Positions 1-12,597 of a DNA stretch of 64,000 nt are shown here, piece by piece. The DNA is from Primula veris (Eukaryota; Streptophyta; Magnoliopsida; Ericales; Primulaceae): contig OY821749.1 of assembly GCA_963682055.1 (NCBI GenBank), forward strand, positions 28,217,631-28,281,630, read 5' to 3'. Both the position numbers and the translations under genes were made by a program. Every line of letters starts with the position of its first letter. The stretch's first letter is position 1. Below the pieces are notes generated by a model. That model saw only the letters and a program-made list of their open reading frames with translations, was not told the DNA's origin and did not search any database.

Positions 1-2190
1 TTACACAATTTGAATAAAACGAAACCCATCTCTGTCTTTTTTTAGACCAAAACGAAATCAGTTTGATAAAATTTATTACTATTTTATATAATTTGTTATG
101 GGGACATAATTGTAGAGAATCTGGCACTTAATTTTACATAGATTGATTAAAAGGTGATAGGATATTGCTCCAAAGTTGTATTTCTGAAATTTACATTTTT
201 TTTTTAATTTGATCCATTAGATGTATTTATTCAGATCTAACGGTTGTGGAGTGGGAGTTTTTATAACTATTAAATTGGGTGGAGTTATATGCATGTCCCT
301 TAGCTCCTCAAAGGCTGTGAAACCCAAAAATTAGGGGAACTTTTAACCATGCTATTGAGCTAATTACGGATAAAAAAGCTATAAACCTACGAGTACCTAT
401 TAAGTTTTTTGTTTTTAATTAAGTGTTAACATCGATTACAAAAAAAAAAGTGTTCACATTATTTCCTTTACTGTTTATTTTAATTGTGGGTCATATTATG
501 AAAAGAAGAGTTAAGTATGTTGTAGAGTATATTATTAAAATCGACGAAAGCATGTTGCAAAACTCGATTTAAATCATGATTAACGTCTCTTTTTGTACTC
601 TAGTCAATTAAATAATCGCACGCTAACATGAGCAGCATGTTCAAAGAGTAAACTATTGTTTACTATATTACTACTCTAGATTATCATTATACTGTAAGCA
701 AAATTGTAATCAAACTCAACGAAATAGATTTGAGTTGTTATAGCGTAGTGTTCAAATTTAATTTTTTGTTAATTGGTTTAAAGTTGCTGAGTCTTTAGAT
801 AATTAGATTAAATGGGATCCTCTAGCCTATACTTAAAATAATCAGACACTATTTTATATGAAACAAATAAAATACACAAGGAGTAATAATTTTAATTTTC
901 CTTAACACTTAACTAGCTCTTGGTTAGCCATATCAACGCAGTTATTATGCATGGAGTGCTACAAGCGAGATTTAGTTGTTAGTGGTATTAAGTTCTATTC
1001 ATTTGGTTAGTCATTTCAATAAGCATAAAATGCAGGACACATTGAATATGCCTTTCTCATCAGTAGAAGAAAATTTTGAAGCTCGTTGAACTTTTGTCAC
1101 TTAGTTTTTTGGTTTTATAATGTTTAATGAGAGTTAATATATTATTTTATTAGCTTTGTGTTTTTAAGCGACATTAATTTTGATCTGAGCTGGAATAGTC
1201 TTCTTACGTTTCCTCTGTTTGATAAACGTGCAAACCAACCTGATTGGTGATTTGCGATGTGTCATAAGACACATCTGTATAGACAAGTTAAATCTTAATG
1301 AACCTCGCTTATCCGCATTCGTTTTGTTTATTTAAACATGATAAGAGGTGAGGGTAGTACCAATAAATTTTTTTCAAAATAAACTTTATTTTAAAGCACA
1401 TTTCTCCAGTTTGTGTAATTGGGTTGATTACCGGTTTTCGGTTGTAATTTATCGTTTTTCAAAATATTATAATACTTTTAATTTCTAATAAAAGTTGGTA
1501 CAATAAAAAAAAATTACAAATGTAAAATATTTAAAAAAAAATTAAGGTAATTTCAGGTCCAAGCAGTTTTTGGTTCCCTCTTTTATTAATATTTGGTCTT
1601 TCTCCCTTGTTTTTTGTTTTGTTTTTTGATAATGTCTACTTGACTATTTGCAGTTTGTGAAGGACGACTCATTAATATTTTAGGTAGGATGACAGTATCT
1701 CAACTAATGAACAGTACTAGTACTACTACTACTCCTACAAGATTTTGTCCTTGGTAGTATTATCTTACTAGAGATCTTCCATTAGGTCAGCTAGAAAAAA
1801 CAAAAAAATTCCACAGTATTTTTTATTAGTCAGCATAATATAGTTTTCTGTTTTTCGTTATTGGGAATAAACTTTGATGTATTTTTAAACAAATTGGTGC
1901 AATGTAACCGTATTTTTCTTTTACAACTATATGAACGTACACAACATCAACATCAAATATTTCTTAATCGACTCTTTCCCTTTTGGTTTTAATAATTGAT
2001 AAATTAAAGAAAAGCAGATAAAATACAAAATTTAGTGTTTTTTTCTCGTCACTTTTACAGAAAAAAGAAGAAATACCAAATCCTATATCCTCACTGTCCA
2101 AAGACACTCCTTTACATATCACTCTCCTGTTACTTTTTTATTTTTTAACCCTTTCCCAACTAAAACCCTTCATAAATCATGTTGACAAAA
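1..2190. other. AT-rich intergenic DNA upstream of the pectate lyase
   Basis: No coding region, RNA gene or clear transposon could be supported here. The stretch is AT-rich with many poly-A and poly-T runs. Its right end presumably contains the promoter of the pectate lyase gene. Confidence 0.6.
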
Positions 2191-2192
2191 TG

Positions 2193-2202
2193 ATTATATA
2201 TC
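2193..2202 (+). promoter_or_regulatory. Candidate TATA box of the pectate lyase gene
   Basis: The sequence ATTATATATC lies about 110 bases before the chosen ATG at 2313, a normal distance for a plant core promoter with a short 5'UTR. Assignment rests on position and motif only. Confidence 0.4.
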
Positions 2203-2312
2203 ATCCCGGAAAAGAGTAAAAAAGACTGAGCCCTTGCTAGAGTGGGTTAAAGCTCAAAACTCAGAGAGAAAGAGATAGAAAGTATAGTGCATTGTTGCTA
2301 AATCTATCTATA

Positions 2313-5300
2313 ATGGTGCACCAAAAAAGGTGCATTATGGTTTTTCTCTTGGTTTTGAGCTCATTTTCTTCAGCAATGCTGAACCTTACCTTGACTCTAC
2401 CAGGTCAGCATCCCAACCCTGAAGCTGTTGTTCAAGGAGTCCATAGGTATGTCACATTGCTTCTCTATTATTCTTTTTGTTTATTTGTGTAATGTGCCTG
2501 TTTAGTTGAAGGTTTTAAGATCTTTGCTAGCTTAGTAAGTTATTAGCTTTGAGGTATTTAACTAGGTAGCTAAAAAGTATACCAAGTTTTTTTGTATAAA
2601 TGGCTTGAAAAACTTCCAAAGTGTTAAAGTTGTAAATATACTGATATTGTTTTCTTGGATACTCTCAAAGTCTTACTAAATCATCTTATTTGCTTAAACG
2701 TCTTACGGAATCATCTTATTTGCTTAAATGCTGCAGCCAAACAAGTCATAAAGATTTGACATTCTATGCAATGGGTTAATAAGGACTGTTTTACAAATTT
2801 TGAGTCATTTTTATTTTTTCTAAAGCTATGTTTCTATCTGTAACTAAACTTTAGACATACATAATTGATAATGTTTACTACTCACTTTTCATTTTTTATT
2901 GGTTGTAATGTTTCCTTTGTTTTTCCCTGGGTTGTCCAAAAGTTATCTGTTTTTGGTTCTTTATCATACCAATGTAATTACTTACTTAGTCCAGAAAATT
3001 CCACTTGAAACACTAAAGTCCATTGAGATGATGGTATCAATCAGACACTAAACCTCTATTCAAAAGCTTAGCTTATCAACCGCTTGTTTGGCGCATATTT
3101 TTTGCTTAACTTGCGTTTTTGATTATAAGTTTAGTGCTTGTTTGTGTTTATTTTTATTATTTAAACACAAAACCTGCCCTGATCTTCGCATTTCCTACTT
3201 AAAAAACATGTTATTTTTTTGAGTAATCTAAAAAATATATTTCCAGTCAATACTTTTCTCCCTCCATAAGTATGACAAACTCAGATTCTGCATCCTAAGA
3301 TACTAAAGAGTAGGTGTATCTTTATTATTGTACTGTTGTTTTAATGACATGTATGTTAAAGATTATTGGTCAAATTGACATAGATTCTTGGTTATAGAAT
3401 TGACTAAGGTTTTTTTGAGTTGTAGTAGTGTCTCTATTTTTTGTTTGGATATATGTATATATGTAATGGGGCCGTCACACTTTAATTTTGGCATTGGATC
3501 CAACTCATGTGCTTTCTCCTTTTTTCCTTTTCTTTCTCTAGTTTCCCATTTTCTTTACTTTTGTGTTTATGGGAAAAGATTGTTTGGCCATCTTTTATTT
3601 TTTTGCTTAACTGTAACACATACCATGTTTTTTGATATATGGGGGGGAATTAAGTTCCCCACTTCAAATATTAATTTCAACCTTTAGTCAATTCTTAAGA
3701 TATATATGAATTAGTTTAATATATTCAGTGCATTTTCAGTACTTTTTCAGCTCATCAACATCATGATAGAGTGTCAAATTTGAAATATTAGTCTAGAAAG
3801 ACACAAAAATTGCAAACAATGCCATAAAGTAGAAAATTGTTATGTACAAATATTTCTCTAATCTTTGTTAGGACTTAAGTGAAGAACCGGTATCGCTGAA
3901 ATCAAATTAAGCTACATTTTTAGTTTAACCAATATTTAATTGGTTAAACTAGTATTATTGTCCCATAGGCCATTATCTAAGCCATTTTAGCTTTTTGCCT
4001 AAAAAATGTCATAAGTGTTTGGTATGTTAGCTTTTCTCGATTCTAAAAACTACCATTTCGGTTAAAATTGTTAAGAAAGACCCAAAAGGAGCTGCACTAG
4101 GAGTTTGGGGATTTATTCATCTTCTCACATACATGATTACTGAAAAAATATATTTCCTATTAGTTTGCTTTATATTACAAGACACTTATAAGTTAAAATA
4201 AGCGTAAAAAAAATAAGGTGTGTCAAATACTAGATTGCAGCTTTTAGCTTTTTTGAAGCACCTTTTGCTCTCATTGCTTTTCTCAAGCAGCTTTTTGACT
4301 GAAAAACTCGACGGCCCTATAACAATTTTCTGACATACTAAAATTCTGGCAGGAGTGTCAATGTATCCCTCGCCAGAAGACACCTCCAATCCGAGTGTAA
4401 CACCGGCAACCCCATCGATGACTGTTGGCGGTGTGACCCAGACTGGCACCTAAACCGCCAGCGTCTAGCCGACTGCTCCATTGGGTTTGGCCAATACGCG
4501 TTAGGTGGAAAAGGTGGGCGTTATTATGTTGTCACAGACTCCTCTGACCATGATGCTGTCAGCCCCCGCCCAGGGACCCTACGGTGGGCTGTCATACAAG
4601 AGGAGCCGCTTTGGATTATATTTTCCTCGAATATGCTGATAAAGTTGTCTCAGGAGCTGATTTTTAATAGCCACAAAACTCTGGATGGGCGTGGCGCTAA
4701 CGTACATATTATTGGTGGGGGGTGTCTTACCTTACAGTATATCAACAATGTGATCATTCACAATATCCATATTCATCACTGTTATGAATCCGGTGAGTTG
4801 TGGAAAACTTCGAACCTTTGTCTTTTTGGTTATTTTGGCGAATTTCTCGACAATGGACTAGTCAAATTGTTTTTTAGACAAAAAAATTGTTTTTTCGTGC
4901 CAGAATGTGAAAAACTTCACTTTTATTTTTCCGGAAGATAAGCATAAGCTTTATGCCGTCGAACTAAATGCAATCAACTTTCAAATAAATAAATAAAAAT
5001 GAAAAGACAAAGCTGCAAGAAACCAACCTGATACTGCAGATATTATTAGGCAGGGAAAGTAATTATAATATATTCTTTCTTCCTTTTTCCACTCCGGGGC
5101 GTATGTGATAATTCTCTGAATCCTCTAATTACGGGGAACCTTATCAATAAAATTGCAATGTAGTCATAAAGCATTATTTAAGTGAGGTAAAGTTTAAGCT
5201 AGTGAAGCCAAGTAATTGAGTACAATCATAATTGGGGTTTACTTATTTACCCACTCATGATTACTTAATCTTCTTCCTTTTTCTCCCTCAACGTCACCAA

Positions 5301-8300
5301 CTTATATGTACTTTTAGTTTAGTCTTTTAAGTGCACTTGTGTAACTAGTTTTATTTTGGCATAGAAGTTTAATAGTAAGAGTCTGCTACTTAACACAAGG
5401 TCAAGACATTGCTGCTTTCTTTATGGACTTGTTTGTTTGCAGTTTCTAGGCAAATAAGCTGAATCTTTTGATGTTGAGAAAACAAACCGGTTCATCCATC
5501 TTAAGCTTTTATCTTGCTCCAGCTAATAGAGTTATAAATGCTGATTGTCTATGCTAAACAAGGCTTGTGATGTTTTTATTGATACAAGCAGAAGTTTGCT
5601 CATCGCACCTTAACTCTAGTCGCACTTTTATAATTGTACCTAAATAACTTACGCACAAAAATAATACGTAAACAAAAGCAAGGCATATCTATTAGGTTTA
5701 AGCTTCATAATACTATCTTTTGAACTCAAAGCTCAAATTTTTGGATGATTTTATCTGATCAGGAGAAACAAATGTCCGATCAAGCCCAACCCACTTTGGA
5801 TACCGCACCAAATCCGATGGTGACGGGATCTCTATCTTCGGGTCCCATGATATTTGGATCGACCACTGCTCTCTCTCTCACTGTAAAGATGGGCTCATAG
5901 ATGCAGTGATGGGGTCCACAGGATTAACCATTTCCAACAACTTTTTCTCACATCATAATGAGGTCATGCTCCTCGGCCACAGCGACGAGTACCTTCCTGA
6001 CTCAGGAATGCAGGTATGGCTATCCGATAATTTACAAAAATGCTACTAATTCTTGATTTTTTATAGACTAAGGATTTTATAATGAATTTGCATCCTAATG
6101 TATTATTAGATTTGGATTTTATATACTAGCCTATATAAAGAGGCAACTAGTACCCTGTATTTTTCTCCTTCTCTTTTGTGCATTTCATAGAAAACTAGCC
6201 ATAGTAATGGGAATAAATTAGGTAAAACTTGATAGAATTGTCCATAAACGAAAAGAAGCAAGTCTACGAACTATTTAATTTTCTTAATAAGTACCCCAAA
6301 TCTATGGTTTCTTTCGATTTGGTGCAATAAGTGTATTTAACACCGAGAAATGTACTGTTAGTGTACTAAAAACTAGTTTTTGTAGTTTGATGTACGGCAG
6401 AGAAATCAGGTGGATATCTTATTGTGAGAAACTATGATTAACCAAAAATTAATCCATTATGGTAATTATTAAAATATGCAAAACTAATTGAGTGGTATGT
6501 AGGTAACCATTGCGTTCAACCATTTCGGGCAGAAGCTGATACAGAGGATGCCAAGGTGTAGGAGGGGGTATATTCATGTTGTTAATAATGATTTTACAAT
6601 GTGGGAAATGTACGCCATTGGTGGGAGTGGAAATCCGACTATTAACAGCCAGGGTAACCGGTATATTGCGCCCATGAATTCCAACGCCAAAGAGGTAAAG
6701 ATTAGTCTCAAAGATAGTAAAAGTAGTATTCTCCCATTTTCTACAATCTATTCACAGAAGTTTAGATCGAAACTTTTATTGGATATGTGAATTTTAGTCT
6801 CGTGCCTATCGCACCACTATTATTGGTTGAGTACGCGCAGTACAAAGAAGTGAGCTTATATACGTGTTGTTTTAACCACTGTAATGTGGCAGACATGACT
6901 ATTGCTACTATATTATACTATTTTTTGTAAAGTTTTAGACTTCAGGTAGTAAGTATCCTTTTTCGAGCAAAGTTTCTATGTGACATAGATTTGACATAAA
7001 CAACCTAAATCTTCTGCTTCCACTGTTTCACATACTTAACCAATAACCATGTAATTGGAGTCATATGGTCGCTTTGAGCATTTGCTTGTCTGTGACTTGT
7101 CGACTAAATCTTACTGTTACATTAAATGAATTTATTAACATAGATTCTTTTCAGGCATTGTGAATCTGTGATACGGTGATCTAAGTTTCTCTAAGAAACT
7201 ACACGACCAATCTCTTGTTTGTCGAAAGAATGAGAAATGGTAGGACAGAAATCATATAAGCAAGCGACAAACCTAACAATTTGACAGTGTTTACTTCGGC
7301 AACACAAACCTGTCTATATAGTACATATAAATGTTTTTTTGTGTTTTATTAGGTAACAAAGAGGGTGGAAACAGACATGGAGAAATGGAGAGACTGGAAT
7401 TGGAGAAGCGATGGGGACATTTTGGTAAATGGAGCCTTTTTTGTAGCATCGGGTGCAGGTGCAGAGGTAAGGTACGAAAAGGCATATAGCACTGAGCCCA
7501 AATCCGTCTCTTTCATCGACCAGCTCACCATGAATGCCGGTGTTCTTGGAAGCAGGTATTCTTATCAAGACTTTTTCTTTTTATTATTTCATTGCACATC
7601 GAGAATCTCTTAGGGATATCATAGGTCTTAATAGTTTTTAAGTAGTCACATGATTATGCTAGAATAGAATTAGGTCAGTGGAGGAACTTTGATCAATTTT
7701 TTATGATATAAGGTAAACCGAAATGTTGGCACTGGAAAAAAGTCTTAAGTGGTGAAAAATTATTAATTTTGACGTTTCAGTGTTTCTGGTCATTATAGGA
7801 CGACCGCAGCTTCATATATTTCCGCACAGTTCTTCCCATTTTAACAATTTAGTTCAGCTTGTCATTCAGAATGATTTAATCCATGTATAGAAGAATAATC
7901 CCGAGGGTGTGTGATTAGTTCTGATCAGTTATGTCTATGTAGTTTAGGCGTCATCATCAAATTATTATTTCTTTTGACAATGTTCAGTCTTTTAAGGGAG
8001 AATCATCGATTAGTACATAAAAACAAAATAAAAAAACTCGCTGATATTTTGAACTTCTTTGTCTGAAACTCGCTGCAACCAATTTTTGTCAGCCGAAGTT
8101 TTTATCCAAAATAACAAAATTTTAGTCCCAATACTAGTTATTCAAGGACAATTACTTCGGCAACTAATATACCAAGCCAACTAAACAAACTTCACTACTT
8201 CAGTTAATATAATAACTTTAATTTTGCGGAATTATCCATTAAATGGTTTTATAGCTCTCGATCACAACATATTAGCTTTAATTTTGCAGATTAATCCAGA

Positions 8301-8619
8301 AATGGTTTTAATCTCTCAATTACATTCTCACTTGTCGTTATGAAACTGTAAACGTAGTTTCTTTGATATCCTAAATAGAGATAATAACGCAGCGGTTATC
8401 TTTTTCAGAAGCAACAAATTGGGAAAGTGGACAGCTGGCAATGGCGTAAGCACTGATGGGGGAATGATTTTAGAGTCGGGAAGCGATGAAGAGGAATCGA
8501 ACGATATCATATTTGAGAGCAATGCGAATTCGTCTAAGTTCTCACTGTTTACCTCTTTTGTAGCTACATTTGTTTCGTCTTTGTTTTTACATGTCACCGC
8601 CACATCTTTCTTATTGTAG
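2313..8619 (+). CDS. Pectate lyase (polysaccharide lyase family 1), six exons, possible GPI anchor
   Basis: Exons: 2313-2446, 4353-4792, 5763-6013, 6503-6694, 7353-7555, 8409-8619. All have GT-AG borders and matching phases, giving 476 residues. The family cleaves de-esterified pectin by Ca2+-dependent beta-elimination in the cell wall. Residues 1 to about 22 form a signal peptide. The plant-type N-terminal block CWRCDPDW is followed by [24 protein letters not shown] (about 222-226), the Ca-site region [11 protein letters not shown] and the catalytic-Arg motif RMPRCR (about 290-295), then INSQGNRY. I chose ATG 2313 because it directly precedes the hydrophobic leader. The last exon ends in a Ser/Asn-rich spacer and a hydrophobic tail of about 25 residues, as in GPI-anchored proteins. 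PMR6-type pectate lyases are known to carry such a signal, but subfamily placement here is inference. All key motifs are intact. Confidence 0.93.
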
Positions 8620-9570
8620 CATGAAAGACGAGTTTGACTAGATCTTGCGCTTAACTTTGCGAGTTTCTAAATTCTAACAAGGTTTTTGGACTAAAGGCGA
8701 CATTTTTTAAATTTTGCTCGTGCTATATGGCAATATCCTCGGTTGGAGTCTGGGAAAATTTATGCTCGATCCTCGATGGTACAAAATGATTAAAAAAAGT
8801 CAAAAAACTGGATTGCTATGAATGAAAGGGGATAAAGTGGAGTGGTGATCAAGTTCAAAGGGTTTTCGTTTATTTCACTTCTCCCTAATCATTTAAACTT
8901 AGTCTTAGAGGTCATTCAAAGGGTGTTTTTTAACAACCGTTTGATTTTAAAAAATTGTCCCTCTGGCAGATTTGATAGTCGAAACTCGAAACATAAGTCC
9001 GATGGTTGTAAGACAGAGAATTGAATCTTGATAGCCCATCTATCAAAAACGTCTTGGCATCTTCTTACTTCAACAAGATTAATATCTTTAAGATAAAGTA
9101 TAATTAGTGTTTAGGCTCGACTCGAATATGATATATTTATTGAAGAACTGCATCTAGAAAAAAAATTCCTTACAAGACCAGTGGTTTGTCAGCTTATACT
9201 TCTCCATCTATTGTGAAGGTCGTTCTTATGAATGCTTGTGATTTCCGACAAATTGTGTTGCCAGAAACCATCTACGTGAAGACGTTTTACTCATAATTTA
9301 AGCCATTGGGGGTGTATATTAGTCCACTAATTTCCCTCAAATATGTCTTGATTTAGAACTGTTAACAATTATTTTCCCGGTGTAACCGAAAGTTAACAGA
9401 AAGTAGCTCGTGTATGTCAAAAGAAAGTAGTTAAGTCGTGAATTTAACTGAATCATGGTTTTAGCCATTAGCAAAGCTTTGTATCTAGTGAATATTAATT
9501 TAATGAGGAGATTGTGACCAAATAACCAACCAAAGTAGAACTGGTATTGTGATCTACTATCGTTATTCTC
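8620..9570. other. Intergenic DNA between pectate lyase and F-box gene
   Basis: This AT-rich stretch contains the 3' end of the pectate lyase transcript and the upstream region of the F-box locus. I see no gene or recognisable repeat in it. Confidence 0.5.
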
Positions 9571-9577
9571 TATATAG
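9571..9577 (+). promoter_or_regulatory. Candidate TATA box of the F-box locus
   Basis: TATATAG lies about 60 bases upstream of the ATG at 9636, which is in frame with the F-box. Motif and spacing are the only support. Confidence 0.35.
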
Positions 9578-9635
9578 AGACAAGGAAAGAAATAGAAAAA
9601 ACCCAGTACGTAGCTGATCTTTTTACACAGAGAAC

Positions 9636-11092
9636 ATGGAAATATACAACACTTGTGTACTTGGGAGGTTGAGATAAAGTACCACGGAATTTCATAGAGA
9701 TGCCATCGAGGAGTTGCTCATGAGATTGCCGGTTAAGACCATCACAAGAATCAAATGTGTATCCAAGTATTGGAATGACTTAATATCCGGTAGTAGTTTT
9801 CGGAGACATTACCATTCTAGACAAATAAGTGAAAATAACACACCAACTGGCTTTATTTATCACAGTGCTAGATTTGGGTCATCGTACATGGACTCCTTTC
9901 TTGCCCGTGGAGAAAAAAATTAACCATCAGTTTCTCTGTACTTCAGAAAACTATGTCAAGAAGGAAGAACTAATTAATTCTCTCAACCAAATTAAGAAGC
10001 TTGGCTTTGTTAAAGCTTCTTCCAAAGGTCTTTTATTGCTTAAGAATTCCAATACTCTGATCTATGTTTATGATTTAGTCTCCAAAAAGCATGTCAAACT
10101 CCCGATAAACATTGACCTACTGCATGATCCCCCATCTTATGGATTTTTTTGTGAAGAAAAAAGTGATGGAATTTGCTATAAGGTGGTGTGTGTGGCTCTT
10201 CCGTATAGTAATCGATGTATATCTTGTTATGATGTCAATGTGTATTCATCCCAAACCAGAACTTGGCGAAAGACGATCATGAAATCAGAGTTGATGTTTA
10301 CTATCTCAGGGCCTGCGAAGGTGATTGGAGGTGTTTTTCACTGGGATGATCCTATTAAGGACCTTCTTATTGCTTACGATTTGGAGGATCCCGAGGGACG
10401 TACAGTACTAATTAAAACACCGGTACTTACAGAAAATTTAAGTATTTATAAAAAGTTTGAAGAGTATAAATTGAGGGCTTTCCAAGGAACAAAAAGTGGA
10501 TCTCTCCAGCTTATCATATTGAACATGAAAATCTGTGTGTGGGATTTGATTAGTAAATGTAATAGAAAAGGCTATATGGAAGAAGAAGATATAATTGATG
10601 TCAGCAGGTGGAGCCTGGCTTGCAGTGTATGCATTTGTGGTATTAGTCGTAGTGTTAATTTTCCCGGTGAGCTTGCTCGCATCATTGGCATCGACGATGC
10701 TGATGTTGACATTGCTTACATGAAAATAACGGGTTGTATTTACACCTATAATCACCATCAAGGAAAAGTTGCCTTGGCACTCAACCAGAAAACTTTTCCG
10801 GATATAACCGCATATACACACTTCGGGTGGCCCACGTGGCCATGCCTACTTCAGTAAGAAAATCGAGCAATTAACGCTAAGACTATTATGCTACTATTAC
10901 ATGATCCTATTCCTAATAGTAGTAACAAGAGAATTAGGTTATATTTACCCATAGGAACACATACATATTTTTTGTAATCTCGTTTTCTCTTTTGTATATT
11001 CATGCAGGACCGAATCAAATCCTCGCCACATGATGAGTACACGGAAGTTAGGCGCTCCACAGTGTAACGTACTTAGCCACCCGTCTGCGTGA
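9636..11092 (+). pseudogene. F-box protein gene, disrupted (F-box plus F-box-associated domain)
   Basis: F-box proteins recruit substrates to SCF ubiquitin ligases. From about 9690 the frame reads FHRDAIEELLMRLPVKTITR and then IKCVSKYWNDLI, a clear N-terminal F-box. The only upstream in-frame ATG (9636) is followed by a TAA at 9675. The F-box frame then ends at about 9921, while the continuation (INHQFLCTSENYVKK onward, to 10857) lies in another frame. The switch falls on the A-run near 9913-9919. The C-terminal part has beta-propeller-like F-box-associated features such as VIGGVFHWDD. A strong donor (CA/GTAAGA at 10853) and an acceptor at 11007 could add a final exon 11008-11092, ending in TGA. 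Two lesions make a pseudogene the simplest reading. A sequencing error in the A-run could remove one of them but not the early stop, unless translation starts at ATG 9720. Confidence 0.75.
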
Positions 11093-12450
11093 CTAGTGTT
11101 ATATTCATAATTGTGAGGCTCTTGTGTGACTCTGTCAATGTTCCTTAGCTTAGTTACTCAATTATTTAGACGGTGTCTGTTATTTCTTAATTTAGTCCAT
11201 TTTAGTACTGAGAGAAAGTAGTATAATCATTCTTCACTAAATCTATTTTTCATTATGTTGAGATTGTGAAATAAGAAAGAGGCACGTTCTTTCTCCCCTC
11301 TTTTATTTCTCTTCAATAAAGGTAATATTTCTCTCGTTTTCTCGTCTTTATTTCTTAAAATTCTTGAGTTTCATCACTGCATTATAACAAAAATTCTTTT
11401 CTCTTAAAAATATTCGTATATAATTTGTACACATCGGATAAGGAAGATTAACAATTGAAACATCACCCAATTTTGTAAATATTGTAATTTGTAAAAATTG
11501 CACTTTCATGTCTTAAATATAAAAGGAACTTGAAAGAAAAAATGGAAAACGTATTAGAATTAAATATTTAAAATGTTGCTTATCATGACAAAAATTAAAA
11601 CAATGAGGGAATGTGTAGTCAAAATTTATTACTACTACTATTTATAAGCCCTTTGAATTTTGAGCTTTTTATTAAAGCTTTTATTCTTTTTACGATTTTT
11701 TTAATCAGTGAAAAGCTTTTGTAAGTAATTTCATGATTTTCAGATATTAGTTCAATAAAGTTTTGTATTAGTAATTACGAATAAGGACCAACACCTAAAC
11801 ATTCCGTTATTATCCCGCAAAGTTTCAATTTTCTCGTATTATAGTGAAAGATGCCAAAAAAAACAATAGAAAGATCTAAAATTATGAAAACTATACGTCA
11901 TCATGATTAATAAATCTTATTCTACTTGAATCTGGTTTTGTATTATGTTTAATGACAATATTACGTTCTATTATGATGAATATTATATTATATGTGCTTC
12001 TTTGTACCAATTTTTTTTCAGTAGAAATTGCCAATGAAGTATAATAGGTACCGAAATGGTTTTTTGCATATTCCTTGATATGTTTTGTTGTGAAAGTGAT
12101 TAAGAATTCTTATTATTCAAAAAAGACTTCAACCATGGTCAGGAGCAATCAAAGAATCTCAACAAGGTTGATAGTGATTCCAAATTCAAGAACAGTTTTA
12201 ACCATGGTCAGGTCAGGAGTATATCAAAATGATCAACCGTCCAAACTTCCGAGTTCCTTGAAACGATAGTTAATTTGTCCATCATTTTGTTCAGGGTAAT
12301 TTAAAAGCAAACTTCCTTTTCAATTGAAAATGATGTCACGAAACGGCGCAATTTATATCACCACTGTAGTCTCCTTATTTAGCCAAGTTGTTTAGCAGAA
12401 CTACAATAAGAAGAGCTTAACTTATTTCACCACTGTAAACCTTTGAAATA
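11093..12450. other. Intergenic DNA between the F-box locus and the 124-residue gene
   Basis: AT-rich sequence without supportable genes. A short motif containing ACCATGGTCAGG occurs twice (near 12133 and 12202) but no larger repeat was evident. Confidence 0.5.
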
Positions 12451-12473
12451 TTTATTGTGAAAATAATTTATTA
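12451..12473 (-). terminator. Poly(A) signals of the 124-residue protein gene
   Basis: Two AATAAA hexamers, read on the minus strand (TTTATT at 12451 and about 12468), lie 125-147 bases past the stop codon at 12598. Confidence 0.45.
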
Positions 12474-12597
12474 AAGAAAACATAAATGTCGAAGGTAAGA
12501 AAAAATCTAAACACAAAATGGCCTTACAACAAAGAATACACATAAAAAACTCTCAACACTTCATGGAATACTCGCCAAAAAGAAACCAAGGTAGATG

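Noticed and set aside
10438..10821. Minus-strand frame of 127 residues opposite the F-box domain
   Set aside because: It is a shadow of the F-box C-terminal coding sequence with no recognisable domain.
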